64,000 nucleotides of DNA from Vandiemenella viatica (Eukaryota; Arthropoda; Insecta; Orthoptera; Morabidae): contig JARYHS010009186.1 in assembly GCA_031002005.1 (NCBI GenBank), forward strand, positions 105,684,829 to 105,748,828, in the 5' to 3' direction. Position 1 is the stretch's first letter, and the number at the start of each line of letters is the position of its first letter. Made by a program: the position numbers and the translations under genes. Shown piece by piece: positions 10,020-20,244 of the stretch. The notes under the pieces were generated by a model. The model had not been told where the DNA came from and searched no databases. It saw nothing but the letters and a program-made list of their open reading frames with translations.

Positions 10020-10915
10020 GCACGACATGAATTCACAGACTCTAAACATGGAATGATATTTAGCGCTAGACGCATGGGGCAATGTTAGTGAATTCAACAT
10101 TCCTCGATCCACTGTGCCACGAGTGAGCCATGGACAATACAGTGGCCGACCATGTCTACTTAATGAACGAGACCAGTGACGGTTGCGTCGAGGTGTCAGT
10201 GTTACAACACGTGTCCGGGTGGACAGTGCACCGAAATTTGACTTCGATGGGATATGGCAGCAGAAGACCGACGTGAGGGTCTGCACACCTGTCCTAAGCT
10301 CGTGGACATATCGGTAGGGCCTTAGATGACTGGAAAAAGGTTGCGCAGTCAGATGAGCCACGATTCCAGTTAGTAAGAGCTGATAATGGATTCTAGTATC
10401 GCGCAGACCCTAAGAGGCCAAGGATCCAGGTTGTTAAGCCGCGTTCCAACGATCTCTTGTAACGGAGGCGGGACGGGACGAATACTCAACAACACGCCAT
10501 GGGAACAGGGCCGCCTCTGCTAGCGGAGATGAGACGCAGCTATCCACTCTGTTTCGGTAAACATCACAGGCGTGTGTAGGGATGCGCTGTCGTCATCTGT
10601 TTGCAACAGCGGTGCGCACCCCTTATGTTGCTGTAAAGTGCTCTGTGCCAAACGACACTAGGCAACGTGGTGGGAGGTGGCGGCGAGGTAAGCGAAGGCT
10701 AACCTGCGGCGCGTGCTCGTCCCTACACTTCGGATAATGAAGTCCCGTCCCGTCCCGCCTCCGTTAGAAGAGATCGTGGGAACGCGGCTTTAGGAAGACA
10801 CAGTGCAGGTACGGACTGTATTTACAAGGCATGGACTGGGACCTCTAGTCAATCTGAAAGCTTCGCTGCGAATGAATGTTGCCATATATTCGCGTGTGGA
10901 CGAAGGAGAGAAAGA
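10020..10915 (+). pseudogene. Tc1-like transposase relic, interrupted
   Basis: In shifting + frames, fragments of a Tc1/IS630-type transposase are legible: SARRMGQ, VSEFNIPRSTVPRVSH (helix-turn-helix region, about 10075-10125), GRPCLLNERDQ (10147-10180), DDWKKVAQSDEPRFQL-like (10324-10370), and RADNGF with DPKRPRI (about 10376-10420). After the 10437-10790 insert it resumes with TRHGLGPLV (about 10827-10853). Many stops and frameshifts make it non-functional. The SDEPRFQL match covers the block that carries a catalytic Asp in this family. Terminal inverted repeats were not located. Confidence 0.7.
10437..10790. mobile_element. 354-bp MITE with ~45-bp TIRs and TTA target duplication
   Basis: The left end AGCCGCGTTCC...GATCTCTT...GGAGGCGGGACGGGAC has its reverse complement at the right end, over about 45 bp with few mismatches. 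TTA flanks both sides (10434-10436 and 10791-10793). Removing the element and one TTA rejoins the Tc1 reading. TTA (TWA) duplications are characteristic of PIF/Harbinger-type elements. No coding capacity is seen and the interior is GC-rich. Confidence 0.8.
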
Positions 10916-10939
10916 TATGTAGTGAGTGTATTTTGCGCC

Positions 10940-11392
10940 TGCCAAGATATATATTTATCTTAATGATTTCTTGGTGGAATTTCTGGTATACCACAACAGT
11001 TACTCATTGATTCTTGAAGTTGTTAATAGATTTTTCAGCACATCTAATGCATTTCGATAAACAATTCTAGATACCAATAAATATGAAAATAATTTCTAGA
11101 AGATGTGCATATAGGCCTATAAAGCCTAAATATGTTAAAATGAAACATATTCTACATAAAAAAAGGAACAGAAATCGATTTCAAATCCGTTGGTATTTAG
11201 GAATACCTCCTCATACAGTCTACAGCTTATATGGAGTTTGTATAATAATGAGTTGTCAAAAGTATATCATATTTACCATTAAATTAACCGATTATGAAGT
11301 CTTTTTTTGTAGCTAACTCCCTCAATTTGTAGATCCCAGACAGTCGTACTATGACAATGATACTTAGACAGTGACCATTCCCTATCCTCCCA
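10940..11392. other. Intergenic, AT-rich
   Basis: No gene or transposon end is recognised. The 77-codon open frame at 11083-11316 is lysine-, isoleucine- and tyrosine-rich, as expected of chance translation of AT-rich DNA. Confidence 0.45.
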
Positions 11393-11620
11393 AAGAGCGT
11401 GGTGGGTGAGTGGTAACTCCCTGGCTTCGAATTCTGGAAGACGTGGCTTCATTCCCCGTTGACCATCTAGAATTGGGTTTTCCGTGGTTTGCCCAAATCA
11501 CTCCAGACGAATGCCGGAATGATTCCATTAAAAGGCCATTGCGGAATTTCTTTCCATTCCTTACCCCCATTCATTTTCCGCCTTTAATGACCTCGACGTC
11601 GACAAGGCGTGAAGCTGCAA
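11393..11620 (+). mobile_element. SINE family A (copy 7)
   Basis: Forward copy with the head GAGCGTGGTGGGTGAGTGGTAA (an A-box-like TGGTGGGTGAGTGG), a weakened B box (TTCATTCCCC), the core and the GACCTCGACGTCGACAAGG 3' variant. No A-tail is seen, only ACAAAGGAAAA. No clear target duplication was seen. Confidence 0.8.
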
Positions 11621-11624
11621 ACAA

Positions 11625-13400
11625 AGGAAAAATCCATCTGCTGTTATACATGTGTAGATGGTGATTATTTGTATGACAAATAGGCTATAATTTTATATCA
11701 AGAGTTCATAGATGTTGCGCTGCAACATCGAATTATGCAGTTAAGTTCGGCTGTGAGGAAACGCTGAGTCGTCCGGGAGGTTGCTACACAGTGTCCCTTT
11801 TGCATAAGGTATGCACATCTTCCTTCGGTGGTTCACTCGCGGTTCCTTAAATTGAAGGCAGGTTTTACACGAAAATGATAGAAGGCAGAGCGTTATGTAT
11901 GGATTATTTGCTATCCGAGTACGAGTTTCCTTACACCACGGCAATCAATGTCGAACGCCTTAACAACTTCAATTACGAGTTGATATGCTTTCCTACACGG
12001 GATAAAAAAAGAAGAGCCTACTTCGACTTTCTCGATTTTGATGGGACTTTCTATGATTCATGACTAGTGTTTTAAAAGTTTTATCTCTGCTTTTGCTCTC
12101 AATCGAGTAAATGCTTGAATTTTTTTTTTTCATATAAAAAATTAAAAGATAAATTGTTGGTCGGGAAACCTGTTTGTGTCTTACGTATAAAGAGATCGAC
12201 GTCCTCATGAACCACAGAAGCACTCGATCTTTCTTCATAGATTCATGGACTGGTTAAAGGGCTGTCAAAATCCCACTCTGTATCGAGAGTCGAATTAGAG
12301 ATCACCCTGGGGGCCACATAGCTTTCAAGTACTCCAGACCATTCGAAACTACAGTTTCTTTTCGTATTTGGTTTGCCTCTAATCTTGTCTTTTGAAAAAT
12401 TCCAACTTTATCACTGAGAATAGAAAAATGTATGAAGAAACATGTGTTTAATTCTGTAGCTATTGCTGCGTTGCGCCTGTGTGGTATGTAGGTGTGTTGC
12501 TTGCCCTGCCTGTCATTGGTAGCGAAGTTTTCGGCAACCGGTTCCACAGCATGCCAGACAGCGGCTCGCGCTTGCGAAGCCCGCTATGTTCTTGGAATGA
12601 CGGCACTCCCTTTGGGGCAAGGCGGTCTGCACCTGCAGTTATCATCCTTACGGCACGGATTGAGAGCCCAGAGACAAACAAAACGTTCTGTCCCTTCGTT
12701 CTTAGTACTTTTTTGCAGTAACTAAGGTAAAGAAACAGTTTTCATGTGGTCAATTCAAATCTCAGATCCCCTCATCAGCAATTCGGTTAGTTCGAATGAC
12801 TCTATAAGGAATATGTGTTTTATCGTATGATATAATGAAGGGGTGATGCTTCTCGACCAGTTAGACATGTAGTTGGAAGCCCTGTTCAGTAACAAGAAGA
12901 ATTCATTGAAATAAATTAACATTCGACTGCTCTTTTTTTCCAACTCCGTGCCAAGTACTATAATTATATAAGGCGTAGTATTCATTTAAATTACGAAGCT
13001 CTCAGAGGATAAAAGCAGTAACAAATTAAGGTGCTTGTTCTGATCGAATTTTGGCTTTTTTTGTCTTTATCAGTTAGACTCTTTCGTTCTTGATATTTTG
13101 TTTCATAACTCGATAGAAATTCAACATACAAACAAGATCATTTTTGTGCTTAGTAGAGATGGAAACTTTGATAACTTGTCGAAATAATTCCTAATAAGTG
13201 TTTGCTACAAAACGAGTAATTTTGAATTTACAAATCTCTTGTAATATTTTCAACCAGATTAATTTTTAAAGTTTTGGGTGGGTGTACGTCACCACTAAAT
13301 ACTGCCTGATATAATTCTGATTATAGCTGAATATTCTCGTGTCAAGAACGTTTACCTATCAGCATCATTAGAAGACTAACTCGTTGAAGATGTGGCTTCT
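11625..13400. other. Intergenic; GC-richer block at 12470-12680
   Basis: No gene is recognised. Positions 12470-12680 are GC-rich and open in three overlapping frames (12479-12721, 12492-12725 on +; 12681-12460 on -), none with a known domain. Overlapping open frames on both strands suggest composition, not selection. The rest is AT-rich. Confidence 0.4.
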
Positions 13401-13408
13401 TGTAAGTC

Positions 13409-13486
13409 CTGAGCCCAGATAGGACTTAAACAGTTTTCTCCAAGGTAGAACGGTCTTAGCTAGTACTCTACCAGCTAACTCATGGG
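13409..13486 (-). mobile_element. tRNA-like SINE head, family D (fragment)
   Basis: The minus strand reads GTTAGCTGGTAGAGTACTAG (A-box-like) and, about 35 bp later, TTTAAGTCCTATCTGGG (B-box-like), the spacing of a tRNA promoter. No cloverleaf with an acceptor stem can be drawn, so this is a SINE head and not a tRNA gene. Only one copy is in the window, so the family is tentative. Confidence 0.35.
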
Positions 13487-14060
13487 TGCCTTTTTTACTC
13501 CTCATCCAAATCTCTGTCATTAAAGGCTGGAGAGGAGGACATTTTCGCCTCAAAATTGACGGAAAGAACAATAAAAAATGCCTTAGCGAATAATTTACAT
13601 GGTTCGCTGACAGATGGCGGGTATCAATTAACAAAAGTGCTTTTTTCCCTTGTGTCTGCGAAATGTGAAATAATTAACATAGTAAGTCGCAGGGATCGAT
13701 GGGCCATGAGCACTTGATCACAGACGAAAAAAAAAAAAACAGTGGGAACGTTTTCCTCTGAAAATGACTCGAATAACTACATTATCGATGGAAGTGTTAC
13801 TAACATTTTTGGTCCAGACTGCATGTCAACAAAACCACAGCCTCCACACAAATTTGTTGCCCAAAAATCCAAACATCTACCGTAACCGCGCTTGTCCACA
13901 TATCTCGGTCCACGCGGGCAATTCTGCCGGAAAATGCTACCATGTAATGTAAATTCACGACAATGCACCCGCCAAATCGAATTAAATGTAGACCATTCAG
14001 AAATCACATCATAATAACACGTAACCATTGTCTTCGCAGGAGGCATCGATTTAATATGTT

Positions 14061-14300
14061 GGCCGGCCCCGGTAGCGCGGGGCTAGCGAGCTGCTTTGCG
14101 TTGCATGGGTCGCCCGTTCGAGTCCGGCCTAGGGCATGGGTGGTTTTAATTAAGTGTTATGTACGTCCTGTGTTGTCCTATCACATGTTATCATCGAAAA
14201 TTACATGAGATGATTCTATATACATATTCAAGGAATAAAACAAAAACTGATGCTGTCTGAATGGCTACAACGCCAAATGCTAATATTTTAAAAATAAAAC
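14061..14300 (+). mobile_element. SINE family B (copy 2)
   Basis: GCCCCGGTAGCGCGGGGCTAGC head, B box GTTCGAGTCC, GGGTGGTTTTAATTAAGTG, and a 3' block CTGAATGGCTACAACGCCAAATGC ending in a short A-rich run. AACCATTGT occurs at about 14021 and 14298 and may be the target duplication. If so, about 30 bp of extra DNA sits between it and the SINE head. Confidence 0.8.
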
Positions 14301-14331
14301 CATTGTGATGGTTTCTTTTCTTTAATTTGAT

Positions 14332-15592
14332 AACTAGCTAATACCCGCGACTTCGTAGGCGTGGATTAAGAATTTCTTTGCCAGAATTGAATATAGAAAG
14401 TTGTTAGTAACGAAGGATTGTTCCCAAACAACACCGAGTCGACAGAAAAGGCGTCACTATATCATTCTACCTTTGAACCTGTCTCTTGAAAAGAATCAAT
14501 TGCCAACATATTTAAAAACAAAAATCAAAGGTGAGGGGATGTGAGGGGGGGGGGTTGTTAACTAAGGGCAGCTTTATTTCTTACTTCTTTCTTCAGCATG
14601 AGCATCGGATGCTTGGGTTCTAATAACTTTAGCTGCTCGTGCTCTGATAGAGCTACAACTTAGGCCAGTTTACGCCCGCAAGGCAAGTCAAAAAAGAAGG
14701 CAAAATAAACTGGTGTCAGAAACATTTAAGCAGACACTAAGTAAAAGGACAGAGAAAATCGACATCTATATTAAATAATACGTTTTTTCTCTAAACGAAA
14801 TTTATTTACAAATTATACAATAACATAATGCGCGAGAAGCATAACTTTAGTAATTACAGACTAACACACACTTCCGTCTCTCTGTCACCATTCGATAAGT
14901 TCTCAAAATTTCGTGACTGCAACTATTAATCATACCGAAAAAAAAATGTCCTGTGCCCTCCTTACAGATTTTCTTGTCAAAGTCTGACAATATCGGTATA
15001 GGCATTTAGTCAAAACGTAACAAAAGGCAGATACTTACTTCCGCATTTTAAGTATTATTACTGCAGATCACACACACATTAACTGCGAATCACCCCTGAG
15101 GGATCAATATAACGTAAAGAAGTGTACACCTACAGCATTACAAGATTACCTACGATTTGCCTCGCATTGCATCCCTAACTTTGTGATATCTACAGTTTAA
15201 CATTCAATCCGAATAACCGACGGCCCAAGCGTGACTCTTACGATCCAAAACAATTTTTAAAAATCTTAGCCTCCACTGAGAATTGAACCGGAGACCACAA
15301 CCCAAACTTTAGTAAGCAAGCGCTTTAAACACTGAGCTACCTAACCGCTACACGGAAAAACCGTACAGAGACCTGCATATCCAGCGCATCTGTCTCTCGC
15401 CGTTCAGTAATTTTTCGAAATTATAAGACAACATGTATTATTTATACAGATAATTTTTCAACCAAATATAGAAAGCATTTTTCTCCTTGTTTCAAAGGAT
15501 AAGTGTGCAAAGTTTCATCGAGATCGGATGAAAACTGTGGATTTCTATAAAGAACAAACAAACATACATACATTCATCTTTATATATATAGA
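14332..15592. mobile_element. Interspersed element with 'TAATACCCGCGACTTCGTA' start, unclassified
   Basis: The left end CTAGCTAATACCCGCGACTTCG and the right end AAGTTTCATCGAGATCGGATG, followed by AACAAACAAACATACATACATTC and TATATATATAG, match end signatures I recognise from widespread insect interspersed repeats. Their class is not one I can assign with confidence. The interior contains a minus-strand tRNA-like segment at 15273-15355. It has no recognisable transposase. Boundaries are read from the end signatures, not from target duplications. Confidence 0.55.
15273..15355 (-). mobile_element. tRNA-like SINE head, family C (copy 1)
   Basis: The minus strand reads GGTTAGGTAGCTCAGTG (A box), GCGCTTGCTTACTAAAGTTT and CCGGTTCAATTCTC (B box). 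The same GCTTGCTTNC...AAGTTTG pattern recurs at 56080 and 56300 on the + strand. It lacks a paired acceptor stem, so I do not call a tRNA gene. Confidence 0.5.
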
Positions 15593-15599
15593 TAGGTTG

Positions 15600-16312
15600 T
15601 TCTTGCACCGATTCCTCCAGTGGTTGGGATGTGCGCTAGCGAGGCTTGCTAAATGTTTAGCAAGGTTGCTAATTTTTTTTGTGATAGACCTTCTCGTTGA
15701 TGGTCATGTTGCATATGTTGTCATGATCTAACTCCTTCCGGACTCTTGATTTTTACTGTCTGCCTACAGTGACGATCGGTTTTCAGTCTTTCTAGCCTAC
15801 ATATATTTTAGTAAAAAAGTTAAGAAGAGAAACTTGTCATGATATAATGTCTTAGTGTAACTTCTGGTTAATTAATAGGCCTAAAAGATCTCGTTTTTTC
15901 GTGAAATATTGTAACTGCTCATTTGCTTCGTGAGTCACGCTACAGTCTGAATGCGAGGAAATCGAAGCTCTGTCGTCAGGTCGTTAGACCACACGAATTT
16001 AGTTTTTACTGTTTCTTCTAAGCCGCGAATTTATAGTCCCGATCAGACTGATGATGCCTTATGGTCGCCGTCCACCCCCTAATCCACTCCCCTTCCATAG
16101 GCACCCACCGCGGCTGGTTTGAAGAACAGTCTTTGCGGTTTTCTGTGACTGTGACGGCGTGAGGGCATCCATCAGATTGTTGGCTTTACTAAATCAGACT
16201 TAATTAAAAATGTGATTTCACACTGACGCAAGCCTGTTAAAAAGACACTCTGCAGATAAAACTGAAAGATGAGAAGATAAGATAATGGTATTACTTTGTC
16301 AGCTCCATCGCA
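15600..16312. other. Intergenic, no gene recognised
   Basis: Mixed composition, with a GC-richer stretch near 16060-16150. No domain, RNA gene or transposon end is seen. Confidence 0.45.
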
Positions 16313-16350
16313 AAGCCTCCAGCATTGTCCTAGGACAATGCTGGAGGCTT
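16313..16350. repeat. 38-bp perfect palindrome
   Basis: The 19 bases AAGCCTCCAGCATTGTCCT are followed with no spacer by their exact reverse complement. The region is otherwise AT-rich, while the palindrome is about half G+C. Confidence 0.95.
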
Positions 16351-16889
16351 GTCAACGTGCTTTTTATCTATTGTTTCTGGTAATCCTTCTCATAATTGAA
16401 ACAGTGATTTCCATATTTTTACAAATTTTATAGTATTGTTGATGTTTATGCCGTAGGAATAACTGTAATTTTCCTAAAATCAACACTGTGCATATTAAAG
16501 CTGAATTTTACTCCTGACAGTGTACATGACAGTTGTGTCAAAAAAATTAGAACTAAGTACTTACTACTCACTAATAATTAGAAGACGCTCTTGTGTATAT
16601 ATTTTAAAGCTAGGTAGCTTTCATGTTCTCATTTCGTTTAATTCCGTGGTTCCGTTTCTTCACTAAACTGTAAGTCCTGCCACAACACAGGCGGAATGCG
16701 CGGCAAATCGTGTCAGCAGGTTGCAAGACAACACTAGTTTTCGTTACTTCGTTTAATTAATCGTTATAATGGTGTTTTAGATCGTTATACAATATTTGTC
16801 GAAATATTATTTAAAGTATTATATGTTTATTTTATGTGCATGTTGCAATTAATTTACATTAGCTTCAAACTTTTAATATCGGTATATAG

Positions 16890-17260
16890 GCTATATCAGG
16901 GTTTCTGTGATGGGGCTTGGAGGGATATTGGTCAAAGAATTAGGAATAGTGCATGGAAGGGGAAAGGCGACCATGACCACAAGCTAGCGCTCGATTTCAT
17001 GCATAAGGGTGTGGGAAAATTTTCTTTTGTTGGTAAGGTTGTGAGAGATTGGAACAAATTACCAAGTGATGAATAATTTACCAAAGACTCTTAAGGAATT
17101 TAAATTTAAAATTTGTAAATCGGAAAAGTAAATGGGGGAGGAATTTAAAACTCCAATTATAAAAGAAAATTTTAAAAAAATATAAAAAGGGGTAATTAGA
17201 TGACAAGGAAAATTGCCACCGGAGTGCTAGCTCCATCGCAATTAAAGTTAATAATAATAA
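16890..17260 (+). pseudogene. LINE 3' terminus with TAA microsatellite tail
   Basis: The frame ending at 17076 reads GAWRDIGQRIRN, DHDHKLALDFMHKG and GKFSFVGKVVRDWNKLPSDE. The last is the usual C-terminal block of a jockey/CR1-type LINE protein. An A-rich 3' UTR follows, with GTAATTAGATGACAAGG, TTGCCACCGGAGTGCTAGCTC and a terminal (TAA)n at 17244-17258. A degenerate copy of the same 3' UTR lies at 62070-62235. Catalytic domains are missing. Confidence 0.65.
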
Positions 17261-17364
17261 TTCTGTGGCATTTCTGTCGTCATGCTGTTTAAGGATCCTG
17301 GTATTACTGTCAGTCCCTGTTCGTTGAAATTAATTTCGATACTTAATTAAATGTGTTTGTGGAG

Positions 17365-17530
17365 AGACGCGTGTTCGAGCCCCCGTCCTACTATTCAAAT
17401 TTCTGTTTTCCATGGTTTCCAGAAATCACGTCGTAATAGTTCTTTAGATATAAGACCATGGCATTTTTCCAGTTAATCACCCACAATCGTTTCCTGATCT
17501 TTAATGATATCGACGAAAAGGTGCAAAATG
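17365..17530 (+). mobile_element. SINE family A (copy 8), old and degenerate
   Basis: CGTGTTCGAGCCCCCGTCC, GTTTTCCATGGTTTCC, AAATCACGTCGTAATAG, ACCATGGCATTTTTCC and GATATCGACGAAAAGGTGC follow the family order with many changes and indels. Boundaries are approximate. Confidence 0.6.
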
Positions 17531-17850
17531 TGTCCGTTTCAAAATCACACCGCCCAAAATTAAAGATTTAATATTTAATTTCTTGAATTTTTTTAGTCAT
17601 ATACACACTGTCAATGCGATTGTTCTTAAAGCTTGGTTGGATTCTACAACAGAAGGCGATCTAGTTTCATAAGAGTTACTGTCACCAACATCTTTCTTTC
17701 GTGACTGAACCTATCATGAATGTAGGCAATAAAAGGAAAGGTGCTCTTGCTATTCAAAAACGCTGCCAGTCTACTCATCCTGAGACGATATTTATGATTT
17801 AACGCATACTTTCGCTGATTTGGAATCGTGCACCTCTATTGCTCCTACTG

Positions 17851-18083
17851 AGCGTTGTGGATGACCGGTAACACTCTAGCCTCGCATTCGGGAGGACGCG
17901 GGTTCGAATTCCTGTCCGGGCATCAAGATTTGGGTTTTCCATGGTTTCCCCAAATCACTCCAGGCGAATGCTGGGACGATTACTTCAAAAGGCCATGGCC
18001 GAATTCCTTCCGGTTCCTTGCCCCTAGTCCTTTCCCACCTACAATGACGTCGACCAGGCGTAAAACCATAACAAAAAATAAAA
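17851..18083 (+). mobile_element. SINE family A (copy 9), full length with 15-bp target duplication
   Basis: The head GAGCGTTGTGGATGACCGGTA, B box GGTTCGAATTCC, core and GACCAGGCGTAAAACC end in a short A-rich tail. The 15-bp duplication CTATTGCTCCTACTG is exact at 17836-17850 and 18084-18098. Confidence 0.9.
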
Positions 18084-18109
18084 CTATTGCTCCTACTGTT
18101 TGAATATAG

Positions 18110-18950
18110 GGCACAATGTGTGTTTCTTTGCGCATTCGAATTTAAATCAATTAACACTGGGTCAAGTGTCTAGATTGAAAGACTCTTCAGAAGACACGTA
18201 ATTCAGACCACAGAGCAACCGTATTTGTATCTGATTCTATGTATACGCAACAGGTCATTGTCTATGTATAACACAATAATATGTGGTTCAGATATAAGAG
18301 AGAACTCAACCTTGCTCTGGTGCAAATTGAAGAGGAAATAGAGAACGTAGATCGCATGTGTGCTAATGAATCCTGACGCTCGTGCGGATACGATTACGCC
18401 AGAACAGGCGTCACGGCGGGGGCGGTGTTAACGTTCACGAACGTATAAAATGGTGACGTAACGGCGCCACGCCGGTTCACTGCATAAACATCCGCCGATA
18501 ACGTCGCCAAATTGATCAAACAAATCGCCTTTTGTTACGTTTTCGTTGGGCAATGCGAATATCACAGTTTCGTCCGTACATTGGTTTTATCCTTGGGTTC
18601 ATATGTAATTCGACAGAAGAGGCACGTTCTGTTTAGTCCAACCATCCTGTTACAAACTGCATGGTCATACCACCAACAAACAAGCAGGTGAACATTCGTA
18701 AAGAAAACTATTATATTAAGGCATCCATATTTTACATGTCTACGTTTGTAGAGGCAACACTATGGGATGCAGACATATTCTGCATTGACTTATAAAATGG
18801 GAAAGCATAAAACGATCCGTTCCCAACGTGGATCAGAGGAGATGGAAAAGTAAACTTTATAGCAATTCATAATTGATTACCCATGTAGTAATAGTTCTTT
18901 GTAAAGAAAGCAAGATGAGATTTCGGTCTTCCGTGGTTTCCTGTAATCTA
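18110..18950. other. Intergenic; GC-rich block 18370-18550 with TATA-like site
   Basis: Positions 18370-18550 are notably G+C- and CpG-rich in AT-rich surroundings. They contain GTATAAAATGG at about 18443-18453. It could be a small promoter-like island, but no exon with recognisable coding follows. Confidence 0.3.
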
Positions 18951-18954
18951 GGCT

Positions 18955-19175
18955 ATCCCTGATATGTTGGCTTTGACAGCGTAGGAGATTACGCTTTGGT
19001 TTCACGTTACAGGGGTCGCTGGCTTGAGTACTGTCGAGGGCAAGGGTGGTTTTAATTAACTGTTGTGTTCCTCTTCACTATGAAGTATGTGTACCGCATT
19101 AAAAACCTTAATGCGGTTGACTGAACAATGAACACTGAGGAGTTATAAGGTCGAATACCATTATAATAATAACAA
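18955..19175 (+). mobile_element. SINE family B (copy 3), degenerate
   Basis: GGTTTCACGTTACAGGGGTCG, GAGGGCAAGGGTGGTTTTAATTAACTGTTGTGTTC, and CTGAACAATG with AAGGTCGAATACCATTATAATAATAAC follow the order of family B, with the head eroded. A TAA repeat replaces the A-tail. Confidence 0.7.
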
Positions 19176-19179
19176 AAAC

Positions 19180-19846
19180 GTCCGTTTCCGATTTCCTTCC
19201 TGTTCCCTGTAATTTGTCGTTGAATAGTTAAAAATAACATTAGAGAAGGACAATGGAAGCAGTTTAGATGAAACCGCTTTCCTTTCTCGTATCCTCGAGT
19301 CTACAGTATTTCACGAACAGTTCAAATTTTAAAGTGTCCATCAGAACTCCATTTTCAGTTATATTTTCCTCTGCTGTTTATACCGTAAGGCGTTAAGTTT
19401 TGTGGTCTTAAGCTAATGAATACGAGTTCAAAGAAAAGTTGTGAACTATTTTTCAGATATTTCTAATCTCTACGCACTGCCTCCAAGGACATTACAGAGC
19501 TGTTATTTCATCCGCATAAAAAAAAAGAAAAAAATCTGTGGCATATCAAAGAATTAGATGTCAGTACATGTAACGTCATCTTCCTTGAATCTTTTTAACT
19601 ATTGTAAATAGGTTTGAGGTGACCAGTTTGGGTGAGAATGGTAGTTGCGGTACCAACTAGAAGTCCACACTTATGAATTACAGCCATTGCAGTGAGAGAT
19701 TTATAACCGATGCATTGTTCTGATGAAACACCAGCTATCACGACAACTAACCTTTGCTCTTTTTCTTGATACCACTCGCTGTTACTTCACAATATTAGAA
19801 TGCGTCTGAGATGGTTTCAGCTTTTCCCAGTTGTTTCTTTAGCGCT
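19180..19846. other. Intergenic, no gene recognised
   Basis: AT-rich DNA with an A-rich run at 19519-19535. No domain or transposon end is recognised. Confidence 0.45.
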
Positions 19847-20240
19847 GTACGCCTCGTCGATATCATTAGAAGTTAGACAGGATTAGGAACGGAAAGGAAT
19901 TCGGCCATGGCTTTTTGAAGGAACATTCCGGCATTTACCTAAAGAGATTTGGGAAACCGACTCATAATCGAAATCTGCATGGCCGGACTGGGATTTTAAC
20001 ACATTTTTTTAAACTGCTTAATATCTCTTAACAGCGAGGTGTTTAGAGACAGGAAAGGGTGGGGGCAAGGAATGGGAAGGAATTCGGGCATGGCCTTTTG
20101 AAGGAAGCATCCCGGCATTTGCCTGAAGTGATTCGGGAAACCATGGAAAACCCAAATCTGGATGCCCGGACGGGGATTCGAACCGCCGTCCTCATTTTAA
20201 CACACATCCTCCCTAATGCGAGGCCAGAGTGTAGCGTTTT
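19847..20240 (-). mobile_element. SINE family A (copy 10), split by another SINE
   Basis: Two halves of one reverse-strand copy: 19847-20003 (GTACGCCTCGTCGATATCATTAG through GGCCGGACTGGGATTTTAAC) and 20194-20240 (resuming with CATCCTCCCTAATGCGAGGCCAGAG). They are separated by copy 11. The outer copy uses the GACGAGGCGTA 3' variant and is clearly more diverged than the inner copy. Confidence 0.8.
20004..20193 (-). mobile_element. SINE family A (copy 11), inserted inside copy 10
   Basis: Reverse-strand copy with a T-run, AAACTGCTTAATATCTCTTAACAGCGAGG (the AAAGCAGTT 3' variant), the core and the B box. It ends at CCGCCGTCCTC without the full head, so it is 5'-truncated. The 11-bp duplication ATTTTAACACA at 19993-20003 and 20194-20204 derives from copy 10. 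Confidence 0.85.
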
Positions 20241-20244
20241 GCAG

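Noticed and set aside
15273..15355. Possible tRNA gene on the minus strand
   Set aside because: A and B boxes are present, but no paired acceptor stem or proper anticodon arm can be drawn. A SINE head is a better explanation.
18443..18453. TATA box in a GC-rich island
   Set aside because: A good TATA match and a CpG-rich setting, but no initiator, exon or repeat-family support. Kept only as a note on the intergenic entry.
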